The notes under the pieces are model-generated. The model was not told where the DNA came from, searched no databases, and saw only the letters and a list, made by a program, of their open reading frames with translations. Position numbers and translations under genes: made by a program. Below are positions 56,414 to 64,000 of a stretch of 64,000 nucleotides of DNA, in pieces (position 1 is the first letter of the stretch; the number at the start of each line of letters is the position of its first letter). The stretch comes from Alphaproteobacteria bacterium (GTDB lineage: Bacteria; Pseudomonadota; Alphaproteobacteria; Micropepsales; Micropepsaceae), in the NCBI GenBank assembly GCA_015654635.1, contig JAATGP010000037.1:1-64000 (forward strand). The letters are read 5' to 3'.

Positions 56414-57457
56414 ATGTCCCGCTGGAGCCCGAATCGCCAAGCCCCTAGAACCGCGCCACCGCGCGCCGCTTTTGACCGGCATGCACGCCGCGCCTTGGAA
56501 GCGGTGTTCTGGGTGCTGCTGTTTTTGGCGGCTGGTATCGGCGGTCCGGGCGCGGTCGAGGGTCTGCCCAAGCTTGCCGATTTGGTAACGCCGTCGGGCG
56601 TCCTGGAAGCCCAGGCCAGCACCGGCGGACAGGCGCCGGCGCAGGTTGTCTTTCAGCCATTGGCCCATCCGGCGCCAGCGGTGAAAATCGCCAGTGCCGG
56701 GCCGTTGGCGACGCCGCCGGTCCACCACGCCGATCCGGCTGCTGTCGCTCCGAAGGCCAAGCTGCCGCTGATCGCGCTGGTGATTGACGATATGGGCGGT
56801 GATGGCGTGCAGAACCGCCGCGCCATTGCCCTTCCTAAAGAAGTGTCGCTGTCTTTCCTGCCTTATCCGGAGGAGACGCCGCGTCTGGCGCGGGCGGCGC
56901 GCGAGGCCGGGCATCAGATTCTGGTGCATGTGCCGATGGAGGCACCGCGCGACCGCGATGGCTCGCTCAAGGATGCGTTGCGCCGCGATCTGCCGGTGGC
57001 GGAAAACTTGCGCCGCCTCGATTGGGCGCTCAGCCGCGTCGAGGGTTATGCCGGTATCAACAATCACGAAGGCAGTGTCTTCACCGCCGACCGCGGGGCC
57101 CTGGTGCCGGTGGCCGAAGCGTTGTATGGCCGCGGCGTTTTCTTCCTCGATTCCCGCACCACCCCGCTCAGCCAGGTGGTGGCGGTGTCGCGCGCCTTTG
57201 GGGTGCCCAGCGCCGACCGTGATATTTTCCTCGACGATGATCAGGCGTCCCCTGCGGTGGCGCATCAGCTCAAGGAATTGGAGCGCGTGGCGCGCGAGCA
57301 AGGCATCGCCATCGCCATCGGCCATCCCCACGCCGCCACGCTCGATCTGGTGACCCGCTGGTGTGCGGACCTCAAAGGCTACCGCCTCATCAAAGCCTCC
57401 GACGCCATCCGCCTCAAGACGGAACTCGATGTCGGCGTGGAAATGGCAAGCCAGTAG
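56414..57457 (+). CDS. Divergent polysaccharide deacetylase family protein
   Basis: A 347-aa protein with one membrane anchor near the N-terminus (ALEAVFWVLLFLAAGIGGPG), an Ala/Pro-rich linker, then the catalytic domain from about residue 115 (LPLIALVIDDMGGDGVQNRR, later HVPMEAPRDRDG and GYAGINNHEGSVFT, and IAIGHPHAATLD). The DD, N-N-H and H-P-H motifs are those of the YibQ-like divergent deacetylase group. Substrate and role are uncertain. It starts 42 bases after the nuclease. Confidence 0.87.
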   Translation: MSRWSPNRQAPRTAPPRAAFDRHARRALEAVFWVLLFLAAGIGGPGAVEGLPKLADLVTPSGVLEAQASTGGQAPAQVVFQPLAHPAPAVKIASAGPLATPPVHHADPAAVAPKAKLPLIALVIDDMGGDGVQNRRAIALPKEVSLSFLPYPEETPRLARAAREAGHQILVHVPMEAPRDRDGSLKDALRRDLPVAENLRRLDWALSRVEGYAGINNHEGSVFTADRGALVPVAEALYGRGVFFLDSRTTPLSQVVAVSRAFGVPSADRDIFLDDDQASPAVAHQLKELERVAREQGIAIAIGHPHAATLDLVTRWCADLKGYRLIKASDAIRLKTELDVGVEMASQ

Positions 57458-57530
57458 ACGGCGCCCGAGCGGTGAGATTGCCTCTGCCCCCTATCGGGGG
57501 GAAGTCCATGCGCGGCGCGGGAAGGGGGGG

Positions 57531-59054
57531 CTACTGTCCCCGTTTCCCCGCACTCGCAAAGCGCACCGCTTCATCGGCGGCGCTCATCAGGGCCTTGGCT
57601 TTGTTGACCGTTTCTTGGAATTCGGCTTCCGGCACGCTGTCGGCGACGATGCCGCCACCGGCTTGCACATACATGGTGCCGTCTTTCACCAGTGCCGTGC
57701 GCAGCATGATGCAGGTATCCATCGAGCCATCGGCGGCGAAATAGCCGACCGCGCCCGCATAGGCGGCGCCGCGCTTTTCCTTCTCGAATTCGTCGATGAT
57801 TTCCATGGCGCGGATTTTCGGCGCGCCGCTCAGTGTACCGGCCGGCATTCCCGCCGCCAGCGCATCCACGGCGTCGAGGCCAGGGCGAAGGGTACCCTCC
57901 ACATTCGACACCAGATGCATCACATGGCTGTAGCGTTCGATGAAGAAGCTGGCGGTGACGTTGACGTCACCGATATTGGCGATCCGTCCGACATCGTTGC
58001 GGCCCAGATCGATCAGCATCAGATGCTCGGCGCGTTCCTTGGGATCGGCCATCAGCTCTTCGGCCAAACGCTGATCGTCTTGCGGTGTGGCGCCACGCGG
58101 TCGCGTGCCTGCGATCGGCCGGATCGTCACTTTGCCATCGCGCAGCCGCACCAGGATTTCGGGGCTGGAGCCGACAATAGCAAAGCCGGGCAAGGCGAGG
58201 TGATAGAGAAATGGCGAAGGGTTCAGCCGCCGCAGCGCGCGATATAGCGAAAAGGAGGGCAGCTTGAAGGGGCGGCGGAAGCGCTGGCTCGGCACCACTT
58301 GGAAAATGTCGCCTGCCAAAATGTACTCTTTGGCCTTGTCCACCATGGCGATATATTCGTCATGGCTCATATTGGATTGCACTGGCCCATTCTCCAGCGC
58401 CGTTTCGGAGAGCGCCGGGCTCATCGGCAACGGCCGTTCCAGATCGGCGATGGCATCGTTGATGCGTTCGGCCGTGCGGGCGTAAGCGGAGCGGGCATCG
58501 ATCCCGTCTTCCGGCCACACCGGCGAGACGATCACGATCTCGTCGCGCACGGAATCGAAAATCGCCACGATGGAGGGCCGCATCAAGATCGCGTCGGGCA
58601 GCCCCAGCGTGTCGGGCGGCACATTCGGCAGCTTCTCGATCAGCCGCACCATGTCGTAGCCGAGATAGCCATACAGCCCCACCGCCATCGGCGGCAGGTC
58701 CGCGGGCAGTTTCATCTCGGTGGCTTTTAGGAGCCGCCGCAGCGAGTTCAGCGGATTGGTTTCGCCATCCGGCTCGAACGCATCCGGATTGGCGCGGGCG
58801 CTGCGGTTGATCTCGGCCTTGCCATTTTGGAAGCGCCAGATGAGGTCCGGCTTCAGTCCCACAATCGAATAGCGCCCGCGCGTTTCGCCGCCTTGGACGC
58901 TTTCGAGCAGGAATGCGTTCTGACGGCCCTCCGCCAGCTTCAGATAGGCCGAGACCGGCGTTTCGAGATCGGCCACCAGCCTAGTATAGAGGACTTGCGG
59001 CTCGCCTTTGTCATAGGCTGCCGCAAAGCCTGCATAATCGGGAAGGATCGCCAT
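57531..59054 (-). CDS. trpE: Anthranilate synthase component I
   Basis: A 507-aa chorismate-using enzyme. The Trp feedback site LLES lies at 49-52 with Ser63. The chorismate-binding C-terminal half has FQVVPSQRFRRPF, PFLYHLALPGFAIVGSSPEI, PIAGTRPRGATPQDD, IDLGRNDVGRI and PAGTLSGAPKIRAMEI. It makes anthranilate with TrpG, which is not in this window. It begins 2 bases after the PpiD-like gene ends, so it is cotranscribed with it, an arrangement often seen in alphaproteobacteria. Confidence 0.96.
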   Translation of the reverse strand: MAILPDYAGFAAAYDKGEPQVLYTRLVADLETPVSAYLKLAEGRQNAFLLESVQGGETRGRYSIVGLKPDLIWRFQNGKAEINRSARANPDAFEPDGETNPLNSLRRLLKATEMKLPADLPPMAVGLYGYLGYDMVRLIEKLPNVPPDTLGLPDAILMRPSIVAIFDSVRDEIVIVSPVWPEDGIDARSAYARTAERINDAIADLERPLPMSPALSETALENGPVQSNMSHDEYIAMVDKAKEYILAGDIFQVVPSQRFRRPFKLPSFSLYRALRRLNPSPFLYHLALPGFAIVGSSPEILVRLRDGKVTIRPIAGTRPRGATPQDDQRLAEELMADPKERAEHLMLIDLGRNDVGRIANIGDVNVTASFFIERYSHVMHLVSNVEGTLRPGLDAVDALAAGMPAGTLSGAPKIRAMEIIDEFEKEKRGAAYAGAVGYFAADGSMDTCIMLRTALVKDGTMYVQAGGGIVADSVPEAEFQETVNKAKALMSAADEAVRFASAGKRGQ

Positions 59055-59056
59055 CG

Positions 59057-60937
59057 TTACTCGCTGCCTGCCGCTTTATCGACGTTCGGGCGGTTATAGG
59101 TGACGACCTGTTCCGCCTTCTGCTGGGCGACATAGGATTCGGTCACCGTGGCGCCGATGCCGCTCGACAATTCGCGTATCACGGCGACGTTGCTGGGGCC
59201 CTTTTCCGGCATCGGCGGATGGGCGATACCGGTGACGCGGGCCAGGATGTAATCGCCGCTCGTGCCTTTGGGGCCGAGCACGGTCTGGCCGGGCTTGGCG
59301 GTGAAGATCTGGCTTATCAGCGCCGGTGAGAAGGTGTCGTCACTGGTGCGGTGATCGAGGGCGGGGCTCTTCTGCACCGCGGCGCCGACGGCCTTGGCGG
59401 CGCCATCGAGGGACCCTTCGCGATTGGCCGCAGCCGCCAGGTCCTGCGCCTTCTTGCGCAGAAGCGCGATGCGCTGCTGTTCGGTCCAGGCGGCGAGCGC
59501 TTGCGGGCGAACCTGCTCGAGAGGCTTTAGCTTCGGCGCCGCGATGCTGTTGACCGAGACCACATAAAGCGCCCCGGATTTGGCAAGTTGCGGATCGCCT
59601 TCATCGCCGGGCTCGGTGTGGAAAGCGATATTGCGGAATTCCTGATCGTCCGGCCCCGCCGCTTTCTGGCCATCCGGGCCAAGGCCGTTCAGATCGATGG
59701 CGGCAATGCGGCCGGTTTTCATGCCGACTTTTTTGGCGGCATCGGCCAGCGCCAAGCCGCCGCTGGAGGCATCGGTGTAGGCGTTGGACATGTCGGAGAG
59801 TTTGGAGGTCGCCAGATCGCGCGCGATCCTGCCGCGCAAATCCTCTTTCACGGTGTCGAGGGTGCGCGTCACACCCGGCGTAATGGTCTTGACGCGGACG
59901 ATGGCAAAGCTGCCCGCAGGCGTTTTCATCGGCGGGCTAATGCCGTCCTTCGGCAGGGCAAAAACGATTTTGGCACGCACGGGGTCAAGATCGGCGGCGG
60001 TGATTGCCAACTGCGGCGTCGGTTTTTCGCCCTTCTCGTTCGTTATCTGGTCGAAGCCGCCCTTTTGCGCCTTGTCATAAGCGGCTTTGGCTGCAGCTTC
60101 ATTCTGGAACGACAACTGATCCAGATCGCGCTTTTCGGGCACGACGAACTCGTCCTTGTGGTCGTCATAGGCCTGCTGAATCTGCTCGTCGGTGACCTTG
60201 ATACTGGGGATCAGATCGTCGGGCGTAATCGCCGCATAGGTGACATCGCGATATTCCGGCGTGGAGAACTGGCCGGGATGGGCTTTGATGAACGCTGTCA
60301 GTTCGGCATCGCTCGGCGCCGGGATGGCCCCCAGCGACTTGCTATCGACCACAATATAATCGGCAGCGCGCATCTCGGTGAAATAGTTGAACAGCAGCTT
60401 GGCGTAGCCGGGCGGCACCTTGAAGCCGCCTTCGACCGCTTGCACCAACTGCATACGGGCGGTATCGGCCCGCACCAGCTCGATAAAGCCCTGCTCGCTA
60501 TAGCCGATGCGATCGATGGTGCGCTGGAAGGTGGCGCGGTCGAATTGGCCGGTCACGCCCGAAAAGGCCGAATAGCGGTGGATAATGTTCGTCACCATCG
60601 CGTCGCTGGCGGTGAGCCCCAGCTTATTGACCACATTGTCGAGCGTCTGGCTGGCGATCTTTTGCTCCAGCACGGTATCGGCAATTTTGAGCTGGCGCGC
60701 TTGTTCTGGCGTCAGCGTTGCTTCGCCGCGCCGGTTGGCTTCGGTGCGCACCGCATTGGTATAATCGCGGCGGAAATCCTGCTGATCGATGGCAACGCCG
60801 CCGACCTTGGCGACGGAGGTGTCATTGCTGGCCCGGACGAAGTCGCCCACACCCCAGGACACGAAGCTGACGGCCAAGAGTCCCAAAAGGACATTGGCGA
60901 GTTTGGACTTCGCGTATTTGCGCATTTCCTGAAGCAT
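59057..60937 (-). CDS. ppiD: PpiD-like periplasmic chaperone/peptidyl-prolyl isomerase
   Basis: A 626-aa protein with an N-terminal membrane anchor (LANVLLGLLAVSFVSWGVGD), a SurA/PpiD-type N-terminal chaperone region, and a parvulin domain in the middle (EKRDLDQLSFQNEAAAKAAY, then GDEGDPQLAKSG-type repeats later). It helps fold outer-membrane and secreted proteins at the inner membrane. It is divergent from tpiA and precedes trpE. Confidence 0.9.
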   Translation of the reverse strand: MLQEMRKYAKSKLANVLLGLLAVSFVSWGVGDFVRASNDTSVAKVGGVAIDQQDFRRDYTNAVRTEANRRGEATLTPEQARQLKIADTVLEQKIASQTLDNVVNKLGLTASDAMVTNIIHRYSAFSGVTGQFDRATFQRTIDRIGYSEQGFIELVRADTARMQLVQAVEGGFKVPPGYAKLLFNYFTEMRAADYIVVDSKSLGAIPAPSDAELTAFIKAHPGQFSTPEYRDVTYAAITPDDLIPSIKVTDEQIQQAYDDHKDEFVVPEKRDLDQLSFQNEAAAKAAYDKAQKGGFDQITNEKGEKPTPQLAITAADLDPVRAKIVFALPKDGISPPMKTPAGSFAIVRVKTITPGVTRTLDTVKEDLRGRIARDLATSKLSDMSNAYTDASSGGLALADAAKKVGMKTGRIAAIDLNGLGPDGQKAAGPDDQEFRNIAFHTEPGDEGDPQLAKSGALYVVSVNSIAAPKLKPLEQVRPQALAAWTEQQRIALLRKKAQDLAAAANREGSLDGAAKAVGAAVQKSPALDHRTSDDTFSPALISQIFTAKPGQTVLGPKGTSGDYILARVTGIAHPPMPEKGPSNVAVIRELSSGIGATVTESYVAQQKAEQVVTYNRPNVDKAAGSE

Positions 60938-61035
60938 GGCTGGACCGATCTGATTTGGGCTTTGAGAGGGCTATGAAATCGCATGGCGGTAAAAGGCGGC
61001 GGATGATAGGGAGGGCATCTCTTAACGGCAAGGAG

Positions 61036-61773
61036 ATGCGCTTGTTGATCGCAGGAAACTGGAAGATGAATGGCCTGGATGCCTCCCTACAGGAGGTTCG
61101 GGCCTTGGTTGGCGGCTTAGTGGCGCGACCGGGGGTAAAAGTGGTGATTTGTCCACCGGCTACGCTTTTGACGCGAGTCGTCAAAGAAGCAGGTTCGGCC
61201 ATCGGCGTCGGCGGTCAGGACTGCCATGCCAAGGTCTCAGGCGCCTTTACGGGCGATATTTCGGCGGAAATGCTGAAAGATGCCGGCGCGAGCTGGGTGA
61301 TTGTCGGCCATTCCGAGCGCCGTCAGTATCATGCCGAGAGCGACACCGTGGTCGCGGCGAAGGCTGCGGCCGGCTGGCGTGCCGGTCTGGGCGTCATGAT
61401 CTGCATCGGCGAGACCGAAGCGGAACGTGTCGCGGGCCAGGAATATGCCGTGGTCAGCCGTCAGCTGGCCGAGAGTGTGCCGGATGACGCGGCTGCTCAT
61501 ATTGTCGCGATTGCCTATGAGCCGGTTTGGGCCATCGGCACCGGTCGTACCGCGACAGCTGAGGATATCGTCAAGATGCACGCGCATATCCGCGGCGAGC
61601 TGGTGGCGCGTTTCGGCGAGGCGGGCGCCAAAATCGAGATTCTCTATGGCGGCTCGGTCAATCCCAAGAACGCCAAAGAGATTCTGGCGCAGCCGGAAGT
61701 GGGTGGCGCGCTCGTCGGCGGGGCCAGTTTGAAGGCCGCCGATTTCCTCACGATTGTTGCCGTGGCCTCTTAG
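61036..61773 (+). CDS. tpiA: Triosephosphate isomerase
   Basis: A 245-aa TIM barrel. The active-site Lys is in IAGNWKMNG, His in VIVGHSERRQ and Glu in AYEPVWAIGTG; the phosphate loop is YGGSVN and ALVGGASL. It interconverts glyceraldehyde-3-phosphate and dihydroxyacetone phosphate. AAGGAG directly abuts ATG 61036, which is too close; ATG 61003 (11 codons upstream) or TTG 61042 would be better spaced, so the exact start is open. Confidence 0.95.
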   Translation: MRLLIAGNWKMNGLDASLQEVRALVGGLVARPGVKVVICPPATLLTRVVKEAGSAIGVGGQDCHAKVSGAFTGDISAEMLKDAGASWVIVGHSERRQYHAESDTVVAAKAAAGWRAGLGVMICIGETEAERVAGQEYAVVSRQLAESVPDDAAAHIVAIAYEPVWAIGTGRTATAEDIVKMHAHIRGELVARFGEAGAKIEILYGGSVNPKNAKEILAQPEVGGALVGGASLKAADFLTIVAVAS

Positions 61774-61838
61774 GGCCCGCGCTGATGGGCGTGCGGCGGC
61801 ATCATTAAATTCAAAGTTTATCTAATCCACGCAGCAGC

Positions 61839-61867
61839 TTAACCATTGTCCTCCACCATTTTTTAAC
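61839..61867 (+). promoter_or_regulatory. Conserved upstream element, copy 1
   Basis: TTAACCATT at 61839 is followed by CCACCATT and then TTTAAC at 61862. The same arrangement, with the same 23-base offset, precedes the paralogue at 62909. TTAACCAT resembles CtrA-type half sites. It is a candidate shared regulator site. Confidence 0.45.
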
Positions 61868-61909
61868 TCCTGCTTAGGCATTCTGGGAGCAAGAGAATGG
61901 TGGGGTGCA

Positions 61910-62887
61910 ATGCCAAAATTCCGATACGAGCGCGCTAGCATTGTGGTCCACGATCCGGTGGCACAGCACCGCAATGCAACCCGGATGGCGTTATACAGTC
62001 TGGGTTTTGGCAAAGTTTCCTCCAGCGATACCCTTGAGTCCCTCGATCGGGCCGTCAAACACGTGCCCCCGGATTTGATGCTGTGCGAAGCCAGCAGCGG
62101 TGGGGCCGAAATTTGCGAGCTGATCCAGACACTCAGGTTGGGCGCGAACGGTCATGTGAATCCCTTCTTGATCGTTATCGTCACCGCTTGGGAAAAGAGT
62201 CGTGAGCTGGCTCAGATGGTGGTCAATTCCGGGGCCGACGATCTCATTTTGCGGCCTTATTCCACAACCACCCTGAAAGCGCGCATCGACACCCATATTG
62301 AGCGGCGCAAGGGTTTCGTGATCACCCATGACTACGTTGGGCCGGATCGGCGCAAGGATTCGAGCCGTCCGTCGAATATCGCGCTGTTTCAGCCGCCCAA
62401 TTCCCTCAAGATGAAGACTATGGACGGCCTCACTATGCCGGAGGCCAACTTCCGCCTCCAGCAGGAGCTGCGCCGGGCCAAAAGCACGCTCGCGAGCGAG
62501 CGGTTGGCGCGTGAAGTGTTCCAGATCTGCGTTTTATGGCGCTTGTTGCAGGACAATGCCAATGACGCTCCGGATTTCGACGCCTATCGGGACAGTTTGG
62601 GCAGGCTGACGCTTGCGGTTGCGAAGCGTTGCCGGGCAACGGAACTCGAAAGTGCCTTGCAGTGGTGTGATTCTGTGGTTGCCGCCGTGGAGGGACTGCA
62701 CTTTGGCGTGGATCGCAGTGCCTCGCTGCACCTGCTGGGGCAGGCCGCCCTGGCACTGAATGAGATTGTCTGTCCGGATCTTCCCCGTAGCACGCTGCTG
62801 CAGTCCATCGAAGAGACCGCGGTGAGTATCCGGGCAAGGGCCGCTGGCAACCATGTTTCGCCAGGCGAAGTCGCCGCTGCGGGGTGA
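61910..62887 (+). CDS. Receiver-like response regulator protein with Glu at the phospho-acceptor site
   Basis: A 325-aa protein. The first 125 residues have a receiver fold: VVHDP for the acidic pair, PDLMLCEA at the acceptor position, IVTAW with Thr92, and LILRPYS at the end. Glu60 replaces the phospho-accepting Asp, and Arg115 replaces the conserved Lys, so it is probably not phosphorylated normally. A DYVGPDRR motif follows at 141-148, then a helical C-terminal domain of about 170 residues with no known DNA-binding motif. A close paralogue follows. Neighbours give no function. Confidence 0.8.
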   Translation: MPKFRYERASIVVHDPVAQHRNATRMALYSLGFGKVSSSDTLESLDRAVKHVPPDLMLCEASSGGAEICELIQTLRLGANGHVNPFLIVIVTAWEKSRELAQMVVNSGADDLILRPYSTTTLKARIDTHIERRKGFVITHDYVGPDRRKDSSRPSNIALFQPPNSLKMKTMDGLTMPEANFRLQQELRRAKSTLASERLAREVFQICVLWRLLQDNANDAPDFDAYRDSLGRLTLAVAKRCRATELESALQWCDSVVAAVEGLHFGVDRSASLHLLGQAALALNEIVCPDLPRSTLLQSIEETAVSIRARAAGNHVSPGEVAAAG

Positions 62888-62908
62888 GTTTCCCGTCATA
62901 CCAAGGCT

Positions 62909-62937
62909 TTAACCATTTCGGCCCACCATTCTTTAAC
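62909..62937 (+). promoter_or_regulatory. Conserved upstream element, copy 2
   Basis: TTAACCATT at 62909 is followed by CCACCATT and then TTTAAC at 62932. This is the second copy of the element at 61839, with the same spacing, between the two paralogous receiver-like genes. Confidence 0.45.
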
Positions 62938-62978
62938 CGCCACTCTGGGATTGTGGCGGCAGAGACTAGTAGGGCGAG

Positions 62979-63959
62979 ATGGCAAGGCTCAACTACGAAA
63001 CAGCCGACACCCTGATTTACGATCCCGTCGGGGCGCACCGGAATGCGACCCGCGCGGTGCTCTACACGCTTGGCTTTCGCAACATCGAAATGTGCGGCAC
63101 GCTCGACGATTTAAGCCGCATCATCAAACGGGTGCCGCCGGATCTGGCGTTGTGCGAGGCGCAAGGCGCCGATGCCGAGCTGTGCAACATGATTCAGACC
63201 ATGCGCCAGGGCTCGAGCGGCCATGCCAACCCTTTTCTCGTGATCATCGTCACGGCTTGGGAAAAGAGCCGGCCGCTGGTGACAAAGGTGCTGAATTCGG
63301 GGGCCGATGATCTTATCTTGCGCCCGTTTTCCACCAATCTGTTGAAATCACGCATCGACAGCCATGCTGAGCGCCGCAAGCAATTTGTCATTACCCATGA
63401 TTACGTCGGGCCGGACCGGCGCCACGATCCCAATCGCGCCGCCGATGCCCAGCTTTTTCAGCCCCCCAATTCCCTCAAGATGAAGGCCAAGGACGGCCTC
63501 AACCTGACCGAAGTCGCCACCCGCCTGCAACAGGAGTTGCGGGTCGCCAAAGATACCCTCACCATTGAAAAACTCCGCCGCGACACCTTCCAGGTCTGCA
63601 TCCTCTGGCGTTTGCTGCAGGAACCGGAAGATACCGGCACCGAGGCCAATCTCAGCAAATTGGCCTGTCTGGCCCGCTCGATTGCCAAGCGTTGTCGCGA
63701 GATTGAGCTTGAGATGGCATTGCAATGGTGTGATTCGATCATCGCCGCCGCGGAGGGCCTCCATTTCGGGGTCGACCGCAACGCCTCTATGCATATTTTG
63801 GGGCAGGGTGCCATCAATCTCAATCAGATTGTCCACCCCGATTTGTCCAAATCCGACCATCTGAAGGCTATCGAAGAGGCCATGACCATGATCAAGGCCC
63901 GGGATGCCGCGGCCCCCGTTGGCGAGGAAATGCTGCTTGATAAGGCGGCGGCGGGATGA
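62979..63959 (+). CDS. Receiver-like response regulator protein, tandem paralogue
   Basis: A 326-aa paralogue of the preceding protein, similar over its full length. The same positions are changed: PDLALCEA with Glu60, IVTAW with Thr92 and LILRPFS with Arg115. The DYVGPDRR motif and the C-terminal helical domain (ELEMALQWCDSIIAAAEGLH) are kept. Starting 91 bases after the first gene, it has its own upstream element. The tandem pair arose by duplication. Role unknown; helical C-terminal domains on such receivers usually mediate protein contacts. Confidence 0.8.
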   Translation: MARLNYETADTLIYDPVGAHRNATRAVLYTLGFRNIEMCGTLDDLSRIIKRVPPDLALCEAQGADAELCNMIQTMRQGSSGHANPFLVIIVTAWEKSRPLVTKVLNSGADDLILRPFSTNLLKSRIDSHAERRKQFVITHDYVGPDRRHDPNRAADAQLFQPPNSLKMKAKDGLNLTEVATRLQQELRVAKDTLTIEKLRRDTFQVCILWRLLQEPEDTGTEANLSKLACLARSIAKRCREIELEMALQWCDSIIAAAEGLHFGVDRNASMHILGQGAINLNQIVHPDLSKSDHLKAIEEAMTMIKARDAAAPVGEEMLLDKAAAG

Positions 63960-64000
63960 CCCGCTTCCCAAGCCGGGTTTGATCCTTTAAAAGCCCGGCT

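Noticed and set aside
59588-60976. A 462-codon open frame on the plus strand, antisense to ppiD
   Set aside because: The minus strand encodes a normal membrane-anchored PpiD. The antisense frame has no family features.

Overview
The window looks like chromosome of a high-GC alphaproteobacterium. The signs are several TonB-dependent receptors, PiuC/HemP-type iron genes, chemoreceptors ending in the xWxxF tether, and response-regulator-like proteins carrying a DYVGPDRR motif. Genus cannot be fixed from sequence reading alone; a Rhizomicrobium/Micropepsaceae-like organism is only a guess. No rRNA, tRNA or CRISPR array was seen.

Layout. 1-58: start of an IS5-type transposase cut by the window edge. 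440-4755: LysR regulator divergent from an alpha/beta hydrolase, two short-chain dehydrogenases and a glutathione S-transferase. 4903-9968: secreted M28 peptidase, a TonB receptor and a small exported protein. 10097-17657: the most interesting region, a lasso-peptide-like RiPP cluster. It holds a B12-type RiPP-maturation radical SAM enzyme on the minus strand and, divergently, a 37-codon ORF, an HPr-kinase-like gene broken by an in-frame amber codon, a B2 leader protease, a 60-aa precursor, a B1/PqqD-like recognition protein, an asparagine-synthetase-like cyclase and a nucleotidyltransferase. No ABC exporter is present. An OafA-type acyltransferase and an IS630 remnant follow.

20272-24891: hemP, catecholate-siderophore-type receptor, PiuC dioxygenase and PepSY protein, one iron operon. 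25038-25174: a possible small RNA ending in a strong terminator. 25226-33864: a retropepsin fragment, class A acid phosphatase, two chemoreceptors, two Tat-exported Gfo/Idh/MocA oxidoreductases and upp. 33988-37534: glgA and glgC, then glnK with a remnant of its ammonium transporter. 37746-44260: nucleoside salvage run (deoC, CNT transporter, cdd, deoA, guaD, add), completed by amn, deoB and a purine nucleoside phosphorylase at 48546-52131. Between these lie a second glgA with a DUF2934 protein, small unknown genes, a YbjN protein and a GNAT enzyme.

52568-60937: a large TonB receptor, S1/P1-type nuclease, divergent polysaccharide deacetylase, trpE and a PpiD-like chaperone, with tpiA divergent. 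The window ends with two tandem paralogous receiver-like proteins in which the phospho-acceptor Asp is Glu and the conserved Lys is Arg. Each is preceded by the same upstream element.

Gene starts were moved from the longest open frame to the start supported by a ribosome binding site, signal peptide or family N-terminus wherever this could be seen.
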